Assembly (NCBI RefSeq): GCF_003364195.1
Contig: NZ_NXLQ01000003.1
Coordinates: forward strand, 94,275-158,274
DNA length: 64,000 nucleotides
DNA from: Helicobacter didelphidarum
Lineage (GTDB): Bacteria > Campylobacterota > Campylobacteria > Campylobacterales > Helicobacteraceae
Direction of reading: 5' to 3'
Below, piece after piece: positions 26,618-37,484 of this stretch (position 1 is its first letter; each line of letters begins with the position of its first letter). Below the pieces are notes generated by a model. It saw only the letters and a program-made list of their open reading frames with translations, had not been told where the DNA came from and did not search any database. The position numbers were made by a program, and so were the translations under genes.

Positions 26618-27499
26618 TTATCGAATATCCATAAACCTTTCATCACAAAAACTATTCACATGTAAATTACTAAAAGCATTTTTTAATGACTTAAAGAGCA
26701 ATGGATTTTTAGATTCTAGTTCTCGCAACAATTCCTTTGTTTCAGCTCTCGCACGAGGTCTCTTATCTTGTGGTAACCAATTTATCGGACAATTACAATC
26801 AGGAGCAATATAGATATGATTACTTGCAATAAAATCTATAATTTGTCGCTCTCGCACAAATATTAAAGGGCGAATAACCCCTAAACCATTTTTTGCCTTG
26901 TAATAAGGAGGCATAGAACGCAGTGAACCATTATAAGTAAGATTCATCATAAAACTTTCTGCAGCATCATCTAAATGATGTGCAAGTGCGATTTTATTAA
27001 ATCCTCTCTTAAGAGCAATATTATAGAGTTCGCCACGACGCATACGAGAACAAAATGAACAATAGATGCTTCCCTCTTTTTTATGATTCTCTAAAATTTT
27101 AAAGATTTCTGTGCGATTAAGTTCATATGGAATCCCAAGCTTGTTACAATACTCAAAGATATATTCATACTCACCACCTCTACCATAATCAATCGTCATT
27201 GCCAAAAAATCAAATTTAAAGGGGGCATGTCGTTGCATATGTGCAAAAATCGTTGCAAGCAACATTGAATCTTTACCGCCACTTAATCCCAACAAGATTT
27301 TATCATTCTCGCCGATAAGATTATATTTAGCATTTGTGCGACCAACAAGATTGAGAATCTTTTTACTTATTTGTGGCTTATTATTAAGATTTATTCTTGT
27401 AGAATGTGTAATATCTAAATCTTTATGTATATCTCCAATCTCTTGTTGTGATAAATCGTGCATATTAAAAGAAGTTTTTTGTTGTATGTTGTTATACAT
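26618..27499 (-). CDS. ttcA: tRNA 2-thiocytidine(32) synthetase TtcA
   Basis: This 293-aa enzyme thiolates C32 of tRNA. It has the PP-loop SGGKDS (73-78) that adenylates the target base, and the iron-sulfur CxxC (Cys147, Cys150 in IYCSFCSRM) with a further Cys pair (PDCNCPINWLP) near the end. The N-terminus has about 45 extra residues. The ATG at 27499 has an AAGGAAAAA site. It lies 145 bases downstream of infA on the same strand and is convergent with the FtsH-like gene. Confidence 0.92.
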   Translation of the reverse strand: MYNNIQQKTSFNMHDLSQQEIGDIHKDLDITHSTRINLNNKPQISKKILNLVGRTNAKYNLIGENDKILLGLSGGKDSMLLATIFAHMQRHAPFKFDFLAMTIDYGRGGEYEYIFEYCNKLGIPYELNRTEIFKILENHKKEGSIYCSFCSRMRRGELYNIALKRGFNKIALAHHLDDAAESFMMNLTYNGSLRSMPPYYKAKNGLGVIRPLIFVRERQIIDFIASNHIYIAPDCNCPINWLPQDKRPRARAETKELLRELESKNPLLFKSLKNAFSNLHVNSFCDERFMDIR

Positions 27500-27644
27500 A
27501 TTTTTCCTTAAGAATCCATTAAAAACACGAAATTTTTATATCACAAAAGCATACAAAAACATGTTTAAAATTCGTCTATTTGAATTTTGTTAAAAATAAA
27601 ATATTTTGCAAAAGATTCTATAATTCTCAGAAATTAAGGAAAGT

Positions 27645-27869
27645 CTAATCGCGTGGATAACGCAAAACAATGCGACCCTTATCAAGACTATAAGGGGTAA
27701 GCTCTATTTGCACATTATCACCAGGAAGAATTTTGATATTATGCATACGCATTTTCCCCGAAATATGACATAAAACAATATGTCCATTTTGTAATTCCAC
27801 CCTAAAAGTCGTGCTAGGCAATGCCTCAATTACCTTACCGTCTACTTTAATTACATCATCTTTTGCCAT
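27645..27869 (-). CDS. infA: Translation initiation factor IF-1
   Basis: This 74-aa OB-fold protein binds the 30S A site during initiation. [20 protein letters not shown] and [19 protein letters not shown] are typical. The ATG directly adjoins the map stop with no gap. It ends the spc-type cluster; the rpmJ-rpsM-rpsK-rpsD-rpoA-rplQ set that commonly follows infA is not in the window. Confidence 0.96.
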   Translation of the reverse strand: MAKDDVIKVDGKVIEALPSTTFRVELQNGHIVLCHISGKMRMHNIKILPGDNVQIELTPYSLDKGRIVLRYPRD

Positions 27870-28628
27870 TTAAAACTCCGTTAAAATTTTTGCTCTACCA
27901 CCAATTATTGCAATAGTATGTTCATGATGAGAAGTATTTAACCCATCTTTACTCACAACAGACCATTTATCATCTAATAATTGTGTCTCGCCACTTTTTT
28001 GACACACCATAGGCTCAAGACAAAAAACCATTCCATCTTTTATCTTTGGACCACTAATCTTCACGCCATTATCCAAATAGTTTGGTATATTTGGCTCTGC
28101 ATGTGGTTTTGTGCCAATACCATGTCCACAATAATCACGCAATGGAACAAAACCTCGACTTTCAATATTCTCTTGCAATATTGCACTAATTTCTTTAAAT
28201 CGCATTCCAGATTTTATTGAATCTATCGTGCTACACAATGTGTCAAACGAACATGACAAAAGGTTTCTATTCTCTTGTGAAATCTCCCCAATACCTATGG
28301 TAATTGCACCATCGCCATAATAATTCTTATATTTTGTGCCTATATCTATACCAAGAATATCACCACTTTGCAAACGATAATCTGTTGGAACACCATGAAT
28401 TACTACTTGATTCAAAGAGAGACAAGAAGCATTGGGAAAACCATACAATCCCTTAAAGCTTGGGATTGCTTGAAAAGAGTAAATTTTCTCTTCAATAGCC
28501 TTATCAAGCTCAAGCAAACTCATACCTTCAGTTACAATTGTTTTTGCATAATCAAGGGTAAGAGCCACAATCCGACTTGCTTCAGCAAGAATCTCTATCT
28601 CTTTTGCACTTCGTATAACAATCCCCAT
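27870..28628 (-). CDS. map: Methionine aminopeptidase
   Basis: This 252-aa enzyme removes N-terminal Met from new proteins. The metal ligands fall in GIDIGTKYKNYYGDG (Asp), CGHGIGT (His), FCLEPMV (Glu) and HEHTI (Glu). I start it at the ATG at 28628, giving MGIVIRSAKEIEIL, which aligns with the normal start; a GTG 21 bases earlier would overlap secY. It begins 4 bases after the secY stop and abuts infA. Confidence 0.95.
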   Translation of the reverse strand: MGIVIRSAKEIEILAEASRIVALTLDYAKTIVTEGMSLLELDKAIEEKIYSFQAIPSFKGLYGFPNASCLSLNQVVIHGVPTDYRLQSGDILGIDIGTKYKNYYGDGAITIGIGEISQENRNLLSCSFDTLCSTIDSIKSGMRFKEISAILQENIESRGFVPLRDYCGHGIGTKPHAEPNIPNYLDNGVKISGPKIKDGMVFCLEPMVCQKSGETQLLDDKWSVVSKDGLNTSHHEHTIAIIGGRAKILTEF

Positions 28629-28632
28629 AATA

Positions 28633-29892
28633 CTAGATTCCCACTGCACTCAGTGTTTGGTATTTACTTGTATAAAGCTGAGCTTCAATTTTTCTCATTG
28701 TATCAATTGCTACTTGCACAACAATTAAAACAGACGTTCCACCAAACACAAAATGCACACCCATACCCTTCAACAAAAGCCAAGGTAGCGTAGAAATAAT
28801 AGCTAAATAAAGAGAACCCCAAAATGTCAAATGTCCAGCAACCTTATTAAGATAATGTGCTGTATTTTCTCCAGGTCTAAGTCCGGGAATAAAACCATTT
28901 TGTCTTTTAAGATTATCTGCAATATCCTTAGAATTAAAAACTATCGAAGAATAAAAATATGCAAAAAATACAATAAAAATAAACATCAAAATATTATAAA
29001 GATACGATGATGGATTAATATAATCCCCAATCCTTTCCCATATAGAATCTGCAGGTGCTTGTTGTAAGATTGTTGAGGGGAATACCAATAATGCGGAGGC
29101 AAAAATTGGTGGAATAACACCGCTCAAATTAATTTTTATTGGAATATAGTTCATAATTCTTTTATGTTGATTTTGCATAATAACCTTACGTGCATAAGAT
29201 ATAGGAATGCGTCTTTCACCAAGTTCAACATAAATAATAATAAACACGGTAACAAGGATAACAGCAAACACGAGTAAAAGTTGAAAAATACTTTTATCAT
29301 TTTCGCTCACTGCTTTAAACTCAAAACCTATTGCTTGCGGAATGCCAGAAACAATACCTGCAAAAATAATCAAACTGATACCATTTCCAACACCTCGTTG
29401 AGTAATTTGCTCACCAATCCACATTAATAACATTGTTCCAGTTAGCATAGAAAAAATCGCAATAACAACAAAAAGCGTCATACTATCTAGCACAATTGCA
29501 TTTCCATTTTCAATACTCTTTAAACCATAAGATACGCTTGTTGCCTGGATAATCGTAATAAAAATAGTTAAATATCGAACGATTTGCATATATTGTTGCA
29601 TACCATCACGTTCTTTCTTCATTTTTCCAATATTACTAAAAGTTGCAGAAAGCAATTCCATAATAATCGAAGCTGTAATATAAGGCATAATACCAAGAGA
29701 TATAATACTTAAACGTTCAACGGCGTTACCACTAAACATATTAAATAACCCTAAAGCATTATTAGCATTTTGGGCAAAAATATCTTTAAGGACACTAATA
29801 TCAACACCAGGAACGGTAACATAAGAGAGCATTCTATAAGCAAACAAGAATGCGAGAGTAATAAGAATTTTATTTAAAATACTTTTATTCAT
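28633..29892 (-). CDS. secY: Protein translocase subunit SecY
   Basis: This 419-aa ten-helix protein is the channel of the Sec translocon. The plug region (ITASIIMELL), the cytosolic loop RRIPISYARK and the LRPGENTAHYLNKV loop are all visible. SecE is encoded in the second block at 58914. The ATG overlaps the rplO stop by one base (TAATG), indicating translational coupling. Confidence 0.97.
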   Translation of the reverse strand: MNKSILNKILITLAFLFAYRMLSYVTVPGVDISVLKDIFAQNANNALGLFNMFSGNAVERLSIISLGIMPYITASIIMELLSATFSNIGKMKKERDGMQQYMQIVRYLTIFITIIQATSVSYGLKSIENGNAIVLDSMTLFVVIAIFSMLTGTMLLMWIGEQITQRGVGNGISLIIFAGIVSGIPQAIGFEFKAVSENDKSIFQLLLVFAVILVTVFIIIYVELGERRIPISYARKVIMQNQHKRIMNYIPIKINLSGVIPPIFASALLVFPSTILQQAPADSIWERIGDYINPSSYLYNILMFIFIVFFAYFYSSIVFNSKDIADNLKRQNGFIPGLRPGENTAHYLNKVAGHLTFWGSLYLAIISTLPWLLLKGMGVHFVFGGTSVLIVVQVAIDTMRKIEAQLYTSKYQTLSAVGI

Positions 29893-30290
29893 TAAGCTTT
29901 TCCAGTAACCATAACACTTTCATCAGCAATTTTAGATTGCAAATCTTTTGCACTTTTGCCAATAAGTTTTATCTTTGTAACATATTTCGGAATAGAATAT
30001 ATTTCTTTAATGGCTTGAAGTGTAATGGAATGTATCTCTTTTACCTTATTTTGTTTTTCAACATTAATCACAAAAGGCTTTATAACTCTTGAAGTAAATC
30101 CAACTTTTGGTAACCTTCTCTGAAGTGGTTGTTGCCCACCTTCAAATCCTCTTTTTGCTTTATAACCTGTTCTTGCAGTTTGGCCCTTTCCTCCACGAGT
30201 AGAGGTTTTTCCCATACCAGACCCTTGACCTCGTCCAACTCTTTTAATGTCTCTTGTGCTATTCTCTGCGGGTTTAATTTTTTCCAACAT
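29892..30290 (-). CDS. rplO: 50S ribosomal protein L15
   Basis: This 132-aa protein starts [19 protein letters not shown], followed by the Gly-rich [18 protein letters not shown] of L15. I chose the ATG at 30290 because GGAGT lies upstream; earlier in-frame starts overlap rpsE. It lies 10 bases after rpsE and overlaps secY by one base. Confidence 0.95.
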   Translation of the reverse strand: MLEKIKPAENSTRDIKRVGRGQGSGMGKTSTRGGKGQTARTGYKAKRGFEGGQQPLQRRLPKVGFTSRVIKPFVINVEKQNKVKEIHSITLQAIKEIYSIPKYVTKIKLIGKSAKDLQSKIADESVMVTGKA

Positions 30291-30300
30291 AAATAACTCC

Positions 30301-30750
30301 TTAAGCTTTAATTTTTGCCAATGCATCAAAAGTTGCACGTACAACATTATAAGGATTATTAGAGCCTAACGATTTTGTCAAAATATCTTTGATTCCAGCA
30401 AGCTCAATTACAGGTCTAGCACTTCCACCAGCAATAACTCCTGTCCCTTCACTCGCAGGTTTCAATAAGATTCTACTTGCATTATATTTATACTCTATAT
30501 CATGAGCAATCGTTGTTCCTTTAATATTTACCTGTATAATATTTTTGAAAGCATCGTCAATAGCTTTTTTAATTGCATCTGGAACTTCTTTAGCTTTTCC
30601 AAGACCAAAACCAACTAGCCCATTACGATTCCCTATCACAACAAGTGCATTAAAACGGAATCTTCTCCCACCTTTCACAACTTTTGTTACACGTCCTATA
30701 TTTACTACAACTTCGCTGAATTCTTCTTTATTGATTTCATTGATTTCCAT
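30301..30750 (-). CDS. rpsE: 30S ribosomal protein S5
   Basis: This 149-aa protein has the S5 N-terminal domain ([20 protein letters not shown]) and the C-terminal part ([16 protein letters not shown]). It acts in decoding accuracy and helicase activity of the 30S subunit. Normal length; 12 bases after rplR. Confidence 0.97.
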   Translation of the reverse strand: MEINEINKEEFSEVVVNIGRVTKVVKGGRRFRFNALVVIGNRNGLVGFGLGKAKEVPDAIKKAIDDAFKNIIQVNIKGTTIAHDIEYKYNASRILLKPASEGTGVIAGGSARPVIELAGIKDILTKSLGSNNPYNVVRATFDALAKIKA

Positions 30751-30762
30751 TACTACAACTCC

Positions 30763-31119
30763 TTATAGTGCTATACCATTATTTCTCAAACTATCAGCAA
30801 AAGAAGCAATAACACCATGATATAAATATCCATTTCTATCAAATATTACAGATTCTATGTTATTGGTTTTTAACATCTTTGCAAACTCTTCGCCAACTTT
30901 TATAACATCTGCTTTTGTATTACCGACTTTAAGCTTACGACTATCAACTGCAACTAAAGTATGACCTTTTGTATCATCAATAGCTTGAGCATAAAAATAT
31001 TTATTTGAACGAAAAACACTTACTCTTGGCTTTATAGAACAACCTGCACATTGAACTCTTGCACGCATTTTACGCTTTAATCTTAATTTCTTTTTTCTTT
31101 CTAAAACTTTGGAAGTCAT
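30763..31119 (-). CDS. rplR: 50S ribosomal protein L18
   Basis: This 118-aa 5S rRNA-binding protein has [20 protein letters not shown] sequence ([14 protein letters not shown]) and [20 protein letters not shown] near the end. It sits between rplF (16 bases) and rpsE in canonical spc order. Confidence 0.97.
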   Translation of the reverse strand: MTSKVLERKKKLRLKRKMRARVQCAGCSIKPRVSVFRSNKYFYAQAIDDTKGHTLVAVDSRKLKVGNTKADVIKVGEEFAKMLKTNNIESVIFDRNGYLYHGVIASFADSLRNNGIAL

Positions 31120-31135
31120 ACTCTACACCTTAAAA

Positions 31136-31672
31136 TTATTTTTTAGAAGTCTTACCAGCTTTGCGCAATATCACTTCATCATTATATTTAATACCTTTAC
31201 CTTTATATGGCTCTGGGGGTCTAAATTCTCGTATTTCAGCAGCAATTTGTCCAATCTGTTGTTTATCACTTCCTTTTATTGTAATAGTATTTTTATCTAC
31301 AGCTATCTCAACATTTGCAGGAATAGGATATTTAATCGGATGAGAAAAACCAAGTGCAAGCTCTAAAAATTTTCCACTTACATTCGCTTTATAACCAACA
31401 CCATTAATTTCAAGTGTTTTTGTAAAACCATCATTTAACCCCAATATAATATTGTTTGCCAAGGCACGATAAGTTCCCCAAAATGCACGAGACTGCGGTT
31501 CATCGTTTAACAATGAAAACACAAGTTGCTTGTTTTCAAGCTTTACTCCAACACGACCATATGTTTCTAAAACTTTACTTTCTTTTTTACCCTTAAAGGT
31601 AATTACACTATTGTTTATTGTAACATCAATACCATCGGGGATATTTATGGGCTTTTTACCAATTCTAGACAT
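31136..31672 (-). CDS. rplF: 50S ribosomal protein L6
   Basis: This 178-aa protein begins [19 protein letters not shown] and carries the C-terminal L6 signature ([16 protein letters not shown]). It lies near the factor-binding site of the 50S subunit. Normal length; 8 bases after rpsH. Confidence 0.97.
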   Translation of the reverse strand: MSRIGKKPINIPDGIDVTINNSVITFKGKKESKVLETYGRVGVKLENKQLVFSLLNDEPQSRAFWGTYRALANNIILGLNDGFTKTLEINGVGYKANVSGKFLELALGFSHPIKYPIPANVEIAVDKNTITIKGSDKQQIGQIAAEIREFRPPEPYKGKGIKYNDEVILRKAGKTSKK

Positions 31673-31680
31673 TTCTACTC

Positions 31681-32076
31681 CTACCAGATACTACAAAGAG
31701 CTTCACCACCGATGTTTGCCTTATAGGCCTCATCATTTGCTATAACTCCCTTACTTGTGCTTACTACAATAATACCATAACCATTCTTAAATCTTTTCAG
31801 GTCTTTAGAGGTTTTATAAACTCTTCTTCCGGGCTTACTAATTCTTACAATTTCATTAATTGCTGATACACCACGATCATCGTATGCAAGTTGAACAAAA
31901 ATACTTTGCTTACCATTCTTATCATTAATCTTGTAATCTTTAATAAAACCTCTTGTCTTAAAAACCTCTAAGATACTTGCAACAATTTTAGCATAATATA
32001 ATTCTGTATTATCTAATCGTCGCATCGTTGCATTTCTAATCCGAGTAAGAGAATCTGCAATAATATCATTTACCAT
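31681..32076 (-). CDS. rpsH: 30S ribosomal protein S8
   Basis: This 131-aa protein starts [20 protein letters not shown] and ends in GGEALCSIW, both typical of S8. In E. coli S8 represses the spc operon. I chose the ATG at 32076 because AAGGAG lies upstream; a longer form would overlap rpsN. Confidence 0.96.
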   Translation of the reverse strand: MVNDIIADSLTRIRNATMRRLDNTELYYAKIVASILEVFKTRGFIKDYKINDKNGKQSIFVQLAYDDRGVSAINEIVRISKPGRRVYKTSKDLKRFKNGYGIIVVSTSKGVIANDEAYKANIGGEALCSIW

Positions 32077-32087
32077 TTTCAATCTCC

Positions 32088-32273
32088 TTACCAACTTGCT
32101 TTTCGTAATCCAGGAATTAATCCCTCATTACCCATTTTTCTCAAACATACACGACATAGGGAAAAATCTCGATATACAGAGTGGGGTCTTCCACACACTT
32201 GACAACGAGTATATCGTCGAACACTAAATTTTGCTTTTCTTTTAGCCTTTGCTATCATTGATTTTTTTGCCAT
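32088..32273 (-). CDS. rpsN: 30S ribosomal protein S14, zinc-binding type
   Basis: This 61-aa protein is the short, zinc-binding (type Z) form of S14, with CQVC and CRVC forming the zinc knuckle. It begins [19 protein letters not shown] and ends in PGLRKASW. It lies 3 bases after rplE. Confidence 0.97.
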   Translation of the reverse strand: MAKKSMIAKAKRKAKFSVRRYTRCQVCGRPHSVYRDFSLCRVCLRKMGNEGLIPGLRKASW

Positions 32274-32276
32274 AAA

Positions 32277-32822
32277 CTATTTTCCTTTCGCAAATGGCAT
32301 TCCAAATAATTCCAATAATTTAAATGCCTCTTTATCATTTTCTGTGCTTGTTACCATTGTAATATTCATACCGTGTGTAACCATAATATCATCATACACA
32401 ACTTCTGGAAACATAAGTTGCTCATTCAATCCAAAACTATAATTCCCCTTACCATCGAAGCCATTACGAGGAACACCCCTAAAATCTTTTACCCTTGGAA
32501 GTGCAACAACAATAAGTTTTTCCAAAAAGTTATACATCATCTTGCCCCTAAGAGTTACCTTAACTCCCATTGACATACCTTCTCGCATTTTAAATCCTGC
32601 AACAGACTTCTTTGCTTTTGTAATAACGGCCTTTTGTCCAGAAATTAAAGAAATTGTATCAGCAATATTTTGTATAATCTTTGCTTCTTTTGCATATTCA
32701 CCTGCACCAACACTAATTACAATTTTTTCTAATTTTGGTAATAACACAGGATTTTTTATATTAAGTTGCTTTGCAAGTTCTTGTCTTATTTCATTTTTAT
32801 AATGTTCTCTTAATGCATACAT
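32277..32822 (-). CDS. rplE: 50S ribosomal protein L5
   Basis: This 181-aa protein binds 5S rRNA and contacts the P-site t[21 protein letters not shown] and [19 protein letters not shown] are diagnostic. It lies 8 bases after rplX. Confidence 0.97.
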   Translation of the reverse strand: MYALREHYKNEIRQELAKQLNIKNPVLLPKLEKIVISVGAGEYAKEAKIIQNIADTISLISGQKAVITKAKKSVAGFKMREGMSMGVKVTLRGKMMYNFLEKLIVVALPRVKDFRGVPRNGFDGKGNYSFGLNEQLMFPEVVYDDIMVTHGMNITMVTSTENDKEAFKLLELFGMPFAKGK

Positions 32823-32830
32823 ACTGTCTC

Positions 32831-33058
32831 CTACGATTTTTTCACATTAGAAATATGTATAGGCATTTCTTTTGCAATAAAACCACCTTTTTTATTTTCT
32901 TCAGTTGGTTTAATTGCTTTTTTAACCACCTTACAATCTTTTACAATAAGCTTATTATCTTTAGGAAATACAGCGACAACTTCTCCTGTTTTTCCTTTAT
33001 CATCGCCAGCAATAATGGTTACATTATCGCCTCTTTTAATTTTTACTTTATTACTCAC
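32831..33058 (-). CDS. rplX: 50S ribosomal protein L24
   Basis: This 75-aa protein is a short L24 with the KOW motif ([20 protein letters not shown]). It is an assembly initiator of the large subunit. It is shorter than the roughly 100-aa norm because the C-terminal part is reduced. Its start codon overlaps the rplN stop by one base. Confidence 0.95.
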   Translation of the reverse strand: MSNKVKIKRGDNVTIIAGDDKGKTGEVVAVFPKDNKLIVKDCKVVKKAIKPTEENKKGGFIAKEMPIHISNVKKS

Positions 33059-33426
33059 TATAATACCTCCGGAGCTAACGACACTATTTTCATAAAATTC
33101 GCATATCGCACTTCTCTACTTACTGGACCAAATATACGAGTTCCTATTGGCTCACGCTTTGCATCCAATAAAACTGCCGCATTATCATCAAAGCGAACAA
33201 GAGAGCCATTTTCTCTATGTATTTCTTTTTTTGTTCGCACCACAACTGCTTTTAATACCTGCCCTTTTTTTACTTTTCCATTTGGAATAGCCTTTTTGAC
33301 AGAAACAACTATCACATCACCTACACTTGCATAACGTCTATGGCTTCCACCCAGTACCTTAATACACATAACTTCTTTAGCACCACTATTATCAGCTACA
33401 CTTAGGCGCGTAAAACTCTGTATCAT
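33058..33426 (-). CDS. rplN: 50S ribosomal protein L14
   Basis: This 122-aa protein begins [18 protein letters not shown] and contains [16 protein letters not shown], both typical of L14. It overlaps the 3' end of rpsQ by four bases (ATGA). Confidence 0.97.
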   Translation of the reverse strand: MIQSFTRLSVADNSGAKEVMCIKVLGGSHRRYASVGDVIVVSVKKAIPNGKVKKGQVLKAVVVRTKKEIHRENGSLVRFDDNAAVLLDAKREPIGTRIFGPVSREVRYANFMKIVSLAPEVL

Positions 33427-33689
33427 TCGGACACTCCTACTACAACAATATCTTTCAGTTTAAAAGTCTTGCATTTTGAAATAGGTCTGCATTCAATAGC
33501 AGTCACTACATCTCCAACTTTGCCTTTACTCTCTTCATCATGCACAATATATTTTTTAAACCGCTTAACAATCTTACGATATTTCTCATGAACAACTTTT
33601 CTTTCTACCAATATCGTAATACTCTTATTTCCTGCAATACTCACAATCTTACCTTGTATCACTCTTTTATGTGCTTGTTTTTCACTCAT
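33423..33689 (-). CDS. rpsQ: 30S ribosomal protein S17
   Basis: This 88-aa protein shows the S17 core ([18 protein letters not shown], then [13 protein letters not shown]). It binds 16S rRNA early in assembly. It lies 14 bases after rpmC and overlaps rplN. Confidence 0.96.
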   Translation of the reverse strand: MSEKQAHKRVIQGKIVSIAGNKSITILVERKVVHEKYRKIVKRFKKYIVHDEESKGKVGDVVTAIECRPISKCKTFKLKDIVVVGVSE

Positions 33690-33703
33690 TATCTATCCTT
33701 GAA

Positions 33704-33907
33704 TCATATTTCTTTAAAAGCATTTAATTTTGCTGTGATTGCCGTAGAAATTTTGGCAATGTCTTTACGGACTACAGCAATTTCACTTGTTTTAGTAAGT
33801 TGAGTGGTTTTTAGCTTAATTTTTAAAGTGAATAACTCAGTTTTTTTGTCCCTCAGTAATTGTTGCAATTCTGATAAATCTTTATCTTTTAAATCAGTAT
33901 ATTTCAT
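33704..33907 (-). CDS. rpmC: 50S ribosomal protein L29
   Basis: This 67-aa helical protein starts [20 protein letters not shown] and ends in [16 protein letters not shown]29 lies at the nascent-chain exit. I chose the ATG at 33907, 14 bases inside the rplP 3' end; an in-frame GTG 12 bases earlier is an alternative. Confidence 0.94.
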   Translation of the reverse strand: MKYTDLKDKDLSELQQLLRDKKTELFTLKIKLKTTQLTKTSEIAVVRKDIAKISTAITAKLNAFKEI

Positions 33908-34319
33908 TTTCACTCTCACTCGTTACAATTTTTGTTTTAAAAGGTAGTTTGCTTTGAGCTAATGCTAAAGCTTCTCGTGCAGTTTGTTCTTCTATACCTA
34001 CCATTTCATAAATAATCCTACCAGGCTTAATATTCATAACCCATTTTTCAACACCACCTTTACCTTTACCCATTCTTACTTCAAGTGGTTTTGCAGTTAA
34101 AGGTTTATCAGGAAAAACTCTTATCCACACTTTTCCAGCTCTCTTTACATGTCTTGTCATTGCAATCCTCGCAGATTCTATTTGACGGGAATCTATTCTT
34201 CCATGTTCAAGAGCTTTGATACCAATATCTCCAAATGCAAGGGTATTTCCACGAAACGATTTTCCACGATTCCTACCTTTCATTTGTTTTCTATATTTTG
34301 TTCTTTTTGGCATTAACAT
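33894..34319 (-). CDS. rplP: 50S ribosomal protein L16
   Basis: This 141-aa protein begins [20 protein letters not shown] and contains [17 protein letters not shown], typical of L16, near the peptidyl transferase centre. It lies 3 bases after rpsC and overlaps rpmC. Confidence 0.97.
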   Translation of the reverse strand: MLMPKRTKYRKQMKGRNRGKSFRGNTLAFGDIGIKALEHGRIDSRQIESARIAMTRHVKRAGKVWIRVFPDKPLTAKPLEVRMGKGKGGVEKWVMNIKPGRIIYEMVGIEEQTAREALALAQSKLPFKTKIVTSESENEIY

Positions 34320-34322
34320 AAT

Positions 34323-35015
34323 CTATCTCCTTTTTCCCTTAGTGAGGCGAGAATCTTTAGAATCCTCTTTTTCTATTTGGATTCCTTTTTGTAAAACTTC
34401 ACCCTTAAAAATCCAAACTTTGACCCCAATAATTCCATAAGTCGTAATAGCTTCCGCAAAACCATAATCAATCTTTGCTCTTAATGTGTGTAAAGGCACT
34501 CTGCCTTCCATATACCATTCTGTTCGAGCCATCTCAGCACCAGCAAGACGACCTGAAACCTTTACCTTGATTCCTTTTGCACCAGATTTCATGGCTAATT
34601 GCATAACTTTTTTCATAGCACGTCTAAAAGCAATTCTACGCTCAAGTTGTGTCGCTATACTTTCTGCAGCTAATTGTGCATTTGCTTGAGACCTTTTTGC
34701 TTCTTTAATGTTAATAGAAATATCTTTCTTCACAAGCTTTGTGAGAATCTCTTTAATTTTTTCAATATCAGCACCTTTTTTTCCAATGATTAAACCTGGC
34801 TTTGCTGCAACAATAGTGATCCTAAGTTTCGTCGCCATTCTCTCAATAATAATCTCACTTACACTTGCGTAATACAATTCTTTTTTTAAAAATTTACGAA
34901 TAATATGATCTTCACCAATTCTTTCTGGAGTATCCTTAGAATCTGGAAACCATCTTGAAGTCCAGTTTCTATTGATTCCTAATCTTAACCCTATTGGATT
35001 GACTTTTTGACCCAT
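34323..35015 (-). CDS. rpsC: 30S ribosomal protein S3
   Basis: This 230-aa protein has the KH domain ([19 protein letters not shown]) and the C-terminal S3 domain ([20 protein letters not shown]). It forms part of the mRNA entry channel. Its start directly abuts the rplV stop. Confidence 0.97.
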   Translation of the reverse strand: MGQKVNPIGLRLGINRNWTSRWFPDSKDTPERIGEDHIIRKFLKKELYYASVSEIIIERMATKLRITIVAAKPGLIIGKKGADIEKIKEILTKLVKKDISINIKEAKRSQANAQLAAESIATQLERRIAFRRAMKKVMQLAMKSGAKGIKVKVSGRLAGAEMARTEWYMEGRVPLHTLRAKIDYGFAEAITTYGIIGVKVWIFKGEVLQKGIQIEKEDSKDSRLTKGKRR

Positions 35016-35432
35016 TTACTTAACCTCGCCTTTACTTGTTTGTTTTACAACTTTATTTTTTGTTGCATCTTTTTTCTCTTTCTTTACTTCACTAACTTCT
35101 ACATAAATATGTGCCATAGGCTTTCTAATAGGAGTTGCTCTTCCTCTTGCACGAGGCATAAATCTTCGTAAAACAGGACCAGTGTCTATACGACATGAAG
35201 AAACTTCAACATTTGTGGCTTCATATCCACCATTTGCAATAGCTGAAGCGAGAGTCTTATAGATCGCTCGTGCAGCTTTATTTGAAGTAAACTCTAAACT
35301 TGCCAATGCAACTTCTGCATTCATACCTTTTATTTCCCGTGCAATTAATCGTGCCTTTATAGGGGAAAGTCTTGCGTAGCGTAAAATTGCTATGCTTCCT
35401 TGTATCTGTCTTTTATTCTGCTTTTTACTCAT
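35016..35432 (-). CDS. rplV: 50S ribosomal protein L22
   Basis: This 138-aa protein contains RYARLSPIKARLIAREIKG and the hairpin loop sequence RFMPRARGRATPIRKP that lines the exit tunnel. The Lys-rich tail (about 25 residues) is longer than usual. It lies 19 bases after rpsS. Confidence 0.97.
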   Translation of the reverse strand: MSKKQNKRQIQGSIAILRYARLSPIKARLIAREIKGMNAEVALASLEFTSNKAARAIYKTLASAIANGGYEATNVEVSSCRIDTGPVLRRFMPRARGRATPIRKPMAHIYVEVSEVKKEKKDATKNKVVKQTSKGEVK

Positions 35433-35451
35433 TAAATTTTTACCTCGTCAC

Positions 35452-35733
35452 TTATTTACCAATTTTTTTTTGAACACTACCCTTATGTCCCTTAAATGTT
35501 CTAGTAGGTGCAAATTCACCAAGCTTGTATCCGACATGATTCTCTGTAATATATACAGGGACAAATACTCTCCCATTATGGACACTAAACGTAAGTCCTA
35601 TCATTTCAGGCAATATTGTGCTTCTTCTTGACCAAGTCTTAATAGGCTTATTATCTTTTGTATTTTTTGCTTTCTCTACTTTTTTTTCGAGATGTTTATC
35701 TATAAATGGACCTTTTTTTATCGATCTTGCCAT
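35452..35733 (-). CDS. rpsS: 30S ribosomal protein S19
   Basis: This 93-aa protein starts [19 protein letters not shown] and contains [20 protein letters not shown], the S19 signature. It lies 9 bases after rplB. Confidence 0.97.
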   Translation of the reverse strand: MARSIKKGPFIDKHLEKKVEKAKNTKDNKPIKTWSRRSTILPEMIGLTFSVHNGRVFVPVYITENHVGYKLGEFAPTRTFKGHKGSVQKKIGK

Positions 35734-35742
35734 ACTACTTCC

Positions 35743-36570
35743 TTATTTTTTTCTTCTTGAAATAATCAGTCTATCGCTTGCTTTTCTACGTCTTGTCTTA
35801 TAGCCTTTAGCTGGTGTCCCCCATGGAGAAACCGGATGTCCACTTGAACCTGTCTTCCCTTCACCTCCACCATGTGGGTGATCAACAGGGTTCATGGCAC
35901 TACCACGAGTTTGCGGTCTAATTCCTCTGTGTCGATTACGTCCCGCTTTACCAATAGAAATGTTTGCAAAATCTTCATTTCCGACACTTCCAATAGTTGC
36001 CATACATTCATCTAATATATAACGCATTTCGCCACTTGGGATACGTAAAATTGTATATTTTCCTTCTCTTCCCATAATCTGTGCTGAAGATCCAGCACTT
36101 CTTGCTATAGTGCCACCAGCTTTAGGGTGTAATTCAATATTATGCACAATAGTTCCTATTGGAATATTCTTAAGTTTCATTGCAAACCCAACTTTTACAT
36201 CTAATCCACCTTCAGCAGCAATTATAGAATCTCCAACTTTTAAACCACTAGGTTGAATGATATATCGCTTTTCACCATCGTTATAATTAATAAGTGCTAT
36301 GCGACAGTTTCTGTATGGGTCATATTCTATTGCACTTACACGACCTTCAATGCCAAATTTATTGCGTTTAAAATCAATGATTCTGTAAAGTTTTTTTGCA
36401 CCACCTTCTTTATGTCTGCTTGTAATCCTTCCATTATTATTACGCCCTGCACTTACAGGTAATTTTTTAAGCAACCCACGAACACTTGCCTTTGCTGTAA
36501 TATCATTTGAACTAAGATTTGACATCCATCTTCTGCTTGGTGTATAAGGTTTATAAGTTTTTACTGCCAT
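35743..36570 (-). CDS. rplB: 50S ribosomal protein L2
   Basis: This 275-aa protein begins [18 protein letters not shown] and carries the conserved [14 protein letters not shown] loop near the peptidyl transferase centre. Normal length; 15 bases after rplW. Confidence 0.98.
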   Translation of the reverse strand: MAVKTYKPYTPSRRWMSNLSSNDITAKASVRGLLKKLPVSAGRNNNGRITSRHKEGGAKKLYRIIDFKRNKFGIEGRVSAIEYDPYRNCRIALINYNDGEKRYIIQPSGLKVGDSIIAAEGGLDVKVGFAMKLKNIPIGTIVHNIELHPKAGGTIARSAGSSAQIMGREGKYTILRIPSGEMRYILDECMATIGSVGNEDFANISIGKAGRNRHRGIRPQTRGSAMNPVDHPHGGGEGKTGSSGHPVSPWGTPAKGYKTRRRKASDRLIISRRKK

Positions 36571-36585
36571 ACTCTCTCCTCATTC

Positions 36586-36867
36586 TTAAACTGCAAGCGA
36601 ATCAATATTCGCACCTTCTGGAATCTTTACATAAAATTTCTTAAAGTCCATTCTTTGTCCTTCTCGTCCTTTAAAACGTTTGATTTTGCCATCTTGTCTT
36701 AAAGAATTTACTTTTATAGGAGTAAAGCCAAAATATTCCTTAAAAATTTGCTTTAGTCGATTTTTTGTCATGCGTGTAGAAGTTTGAACAACAATAACAC
36801 CACTTTCTTGAAAACCCAAAGACTTCTCTGTATATAAAATTGTTTTAATGTCTGTTATATCTGCCAT
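36586..36867 (-). CDS. rplW: 50S ribosomal protein L23
   Basis: This 93-aa protein contains [20 protein letters not shown] and [21 protein letters not shown]23 is the docking site for trigger factor and SRP at the tunnel exit. It lies 2 bases after rplD. Confidence 0.96.
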   Translation of the reverse strand: MADITDIKTILYTEKSLGFQESGVIVVQTSTRMTKNRLKQIFKEYFGFTPIKVNSLRQDGKIKRFKGREGQRMDFKKFYVKIPEGANIDSLAV

Positions 36868-36869
36868 TC

Positions 36870-37484
36870 TTAACCTCTTTTTATAATTTCATCAAACACT
36901 GCTTTTTCAATCACAACACTCCTAAAAGCTGCAACAAGATAAGCATTTAATTCATTTGCATCCGCAAGATAACAAGCTCGTAAGTTCCGAAATGCTAAAA
37001 ATGTTTTTTCTGTGCTAAGCTGTGTTACAAATAATGTGCTTTTTCTCTCCAATGCAAGAAACTTATTATAAGCATCTTTCGTCTTTCCACTTTCTACATT
37101 TATAGAATCTACAACGAATAAATTATTTTCATCAGCTTTTTGTTTTAATGCAAATTCTAAAGCTAATTTTTTTTGTTTTTTATTAATTTTAAGATTATAG
37201 TTTCTGTTGTTACTTGGACCATGGCTGATACCACCACCTACAAATACAGGGGAAGTAATGCTACCTGCTCTTGCACGACCCCCACCTTTTTGTGCCCAAG
37301 GCTTTTTACCACCTCCACTCACATTGCCTCGTGTTTTTACATGAGCACTATTGGTTCTAAGACTTGCAAGATAAGATTTTACATAGATATAGAGATTATG
37401 CTCATTAATATCGCTATATCTTGCTGGTAATTCTATTTCGCCACCTTTCACAAATTGATCATCTAATACGATTGCTTTGCTCAT
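36870..37484 (-). CDS. rplD: 50S ribosomal protein L4
   Basis: This 204-aa protein has the tunnel loop sequence [20 protein letters not shown] and [20 protein letters not shown]. In E. coli L4 controls its own S10 operon; whether it does here is unknown. It overlaps rplC by four bases. Confidence 0.97.
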   Translation of the reverse strand: MSKAIVLDDQFVKGGEIELPARYSDINEHNLYIYVKSYLASLRTNSAHVKTRGNVSGGGKKPWAQKGGGRARAGSITSPVFVGGGISHGPSNNRNYNLKINKKQKKLALEFALKQKADENNLFVVDSINVESGKTKDAYNKFLALERKSTLFVTQLSTEKTFLAFRNLRACYLADANELNAYLVAAFRSVVIEKAVFDEIIKRG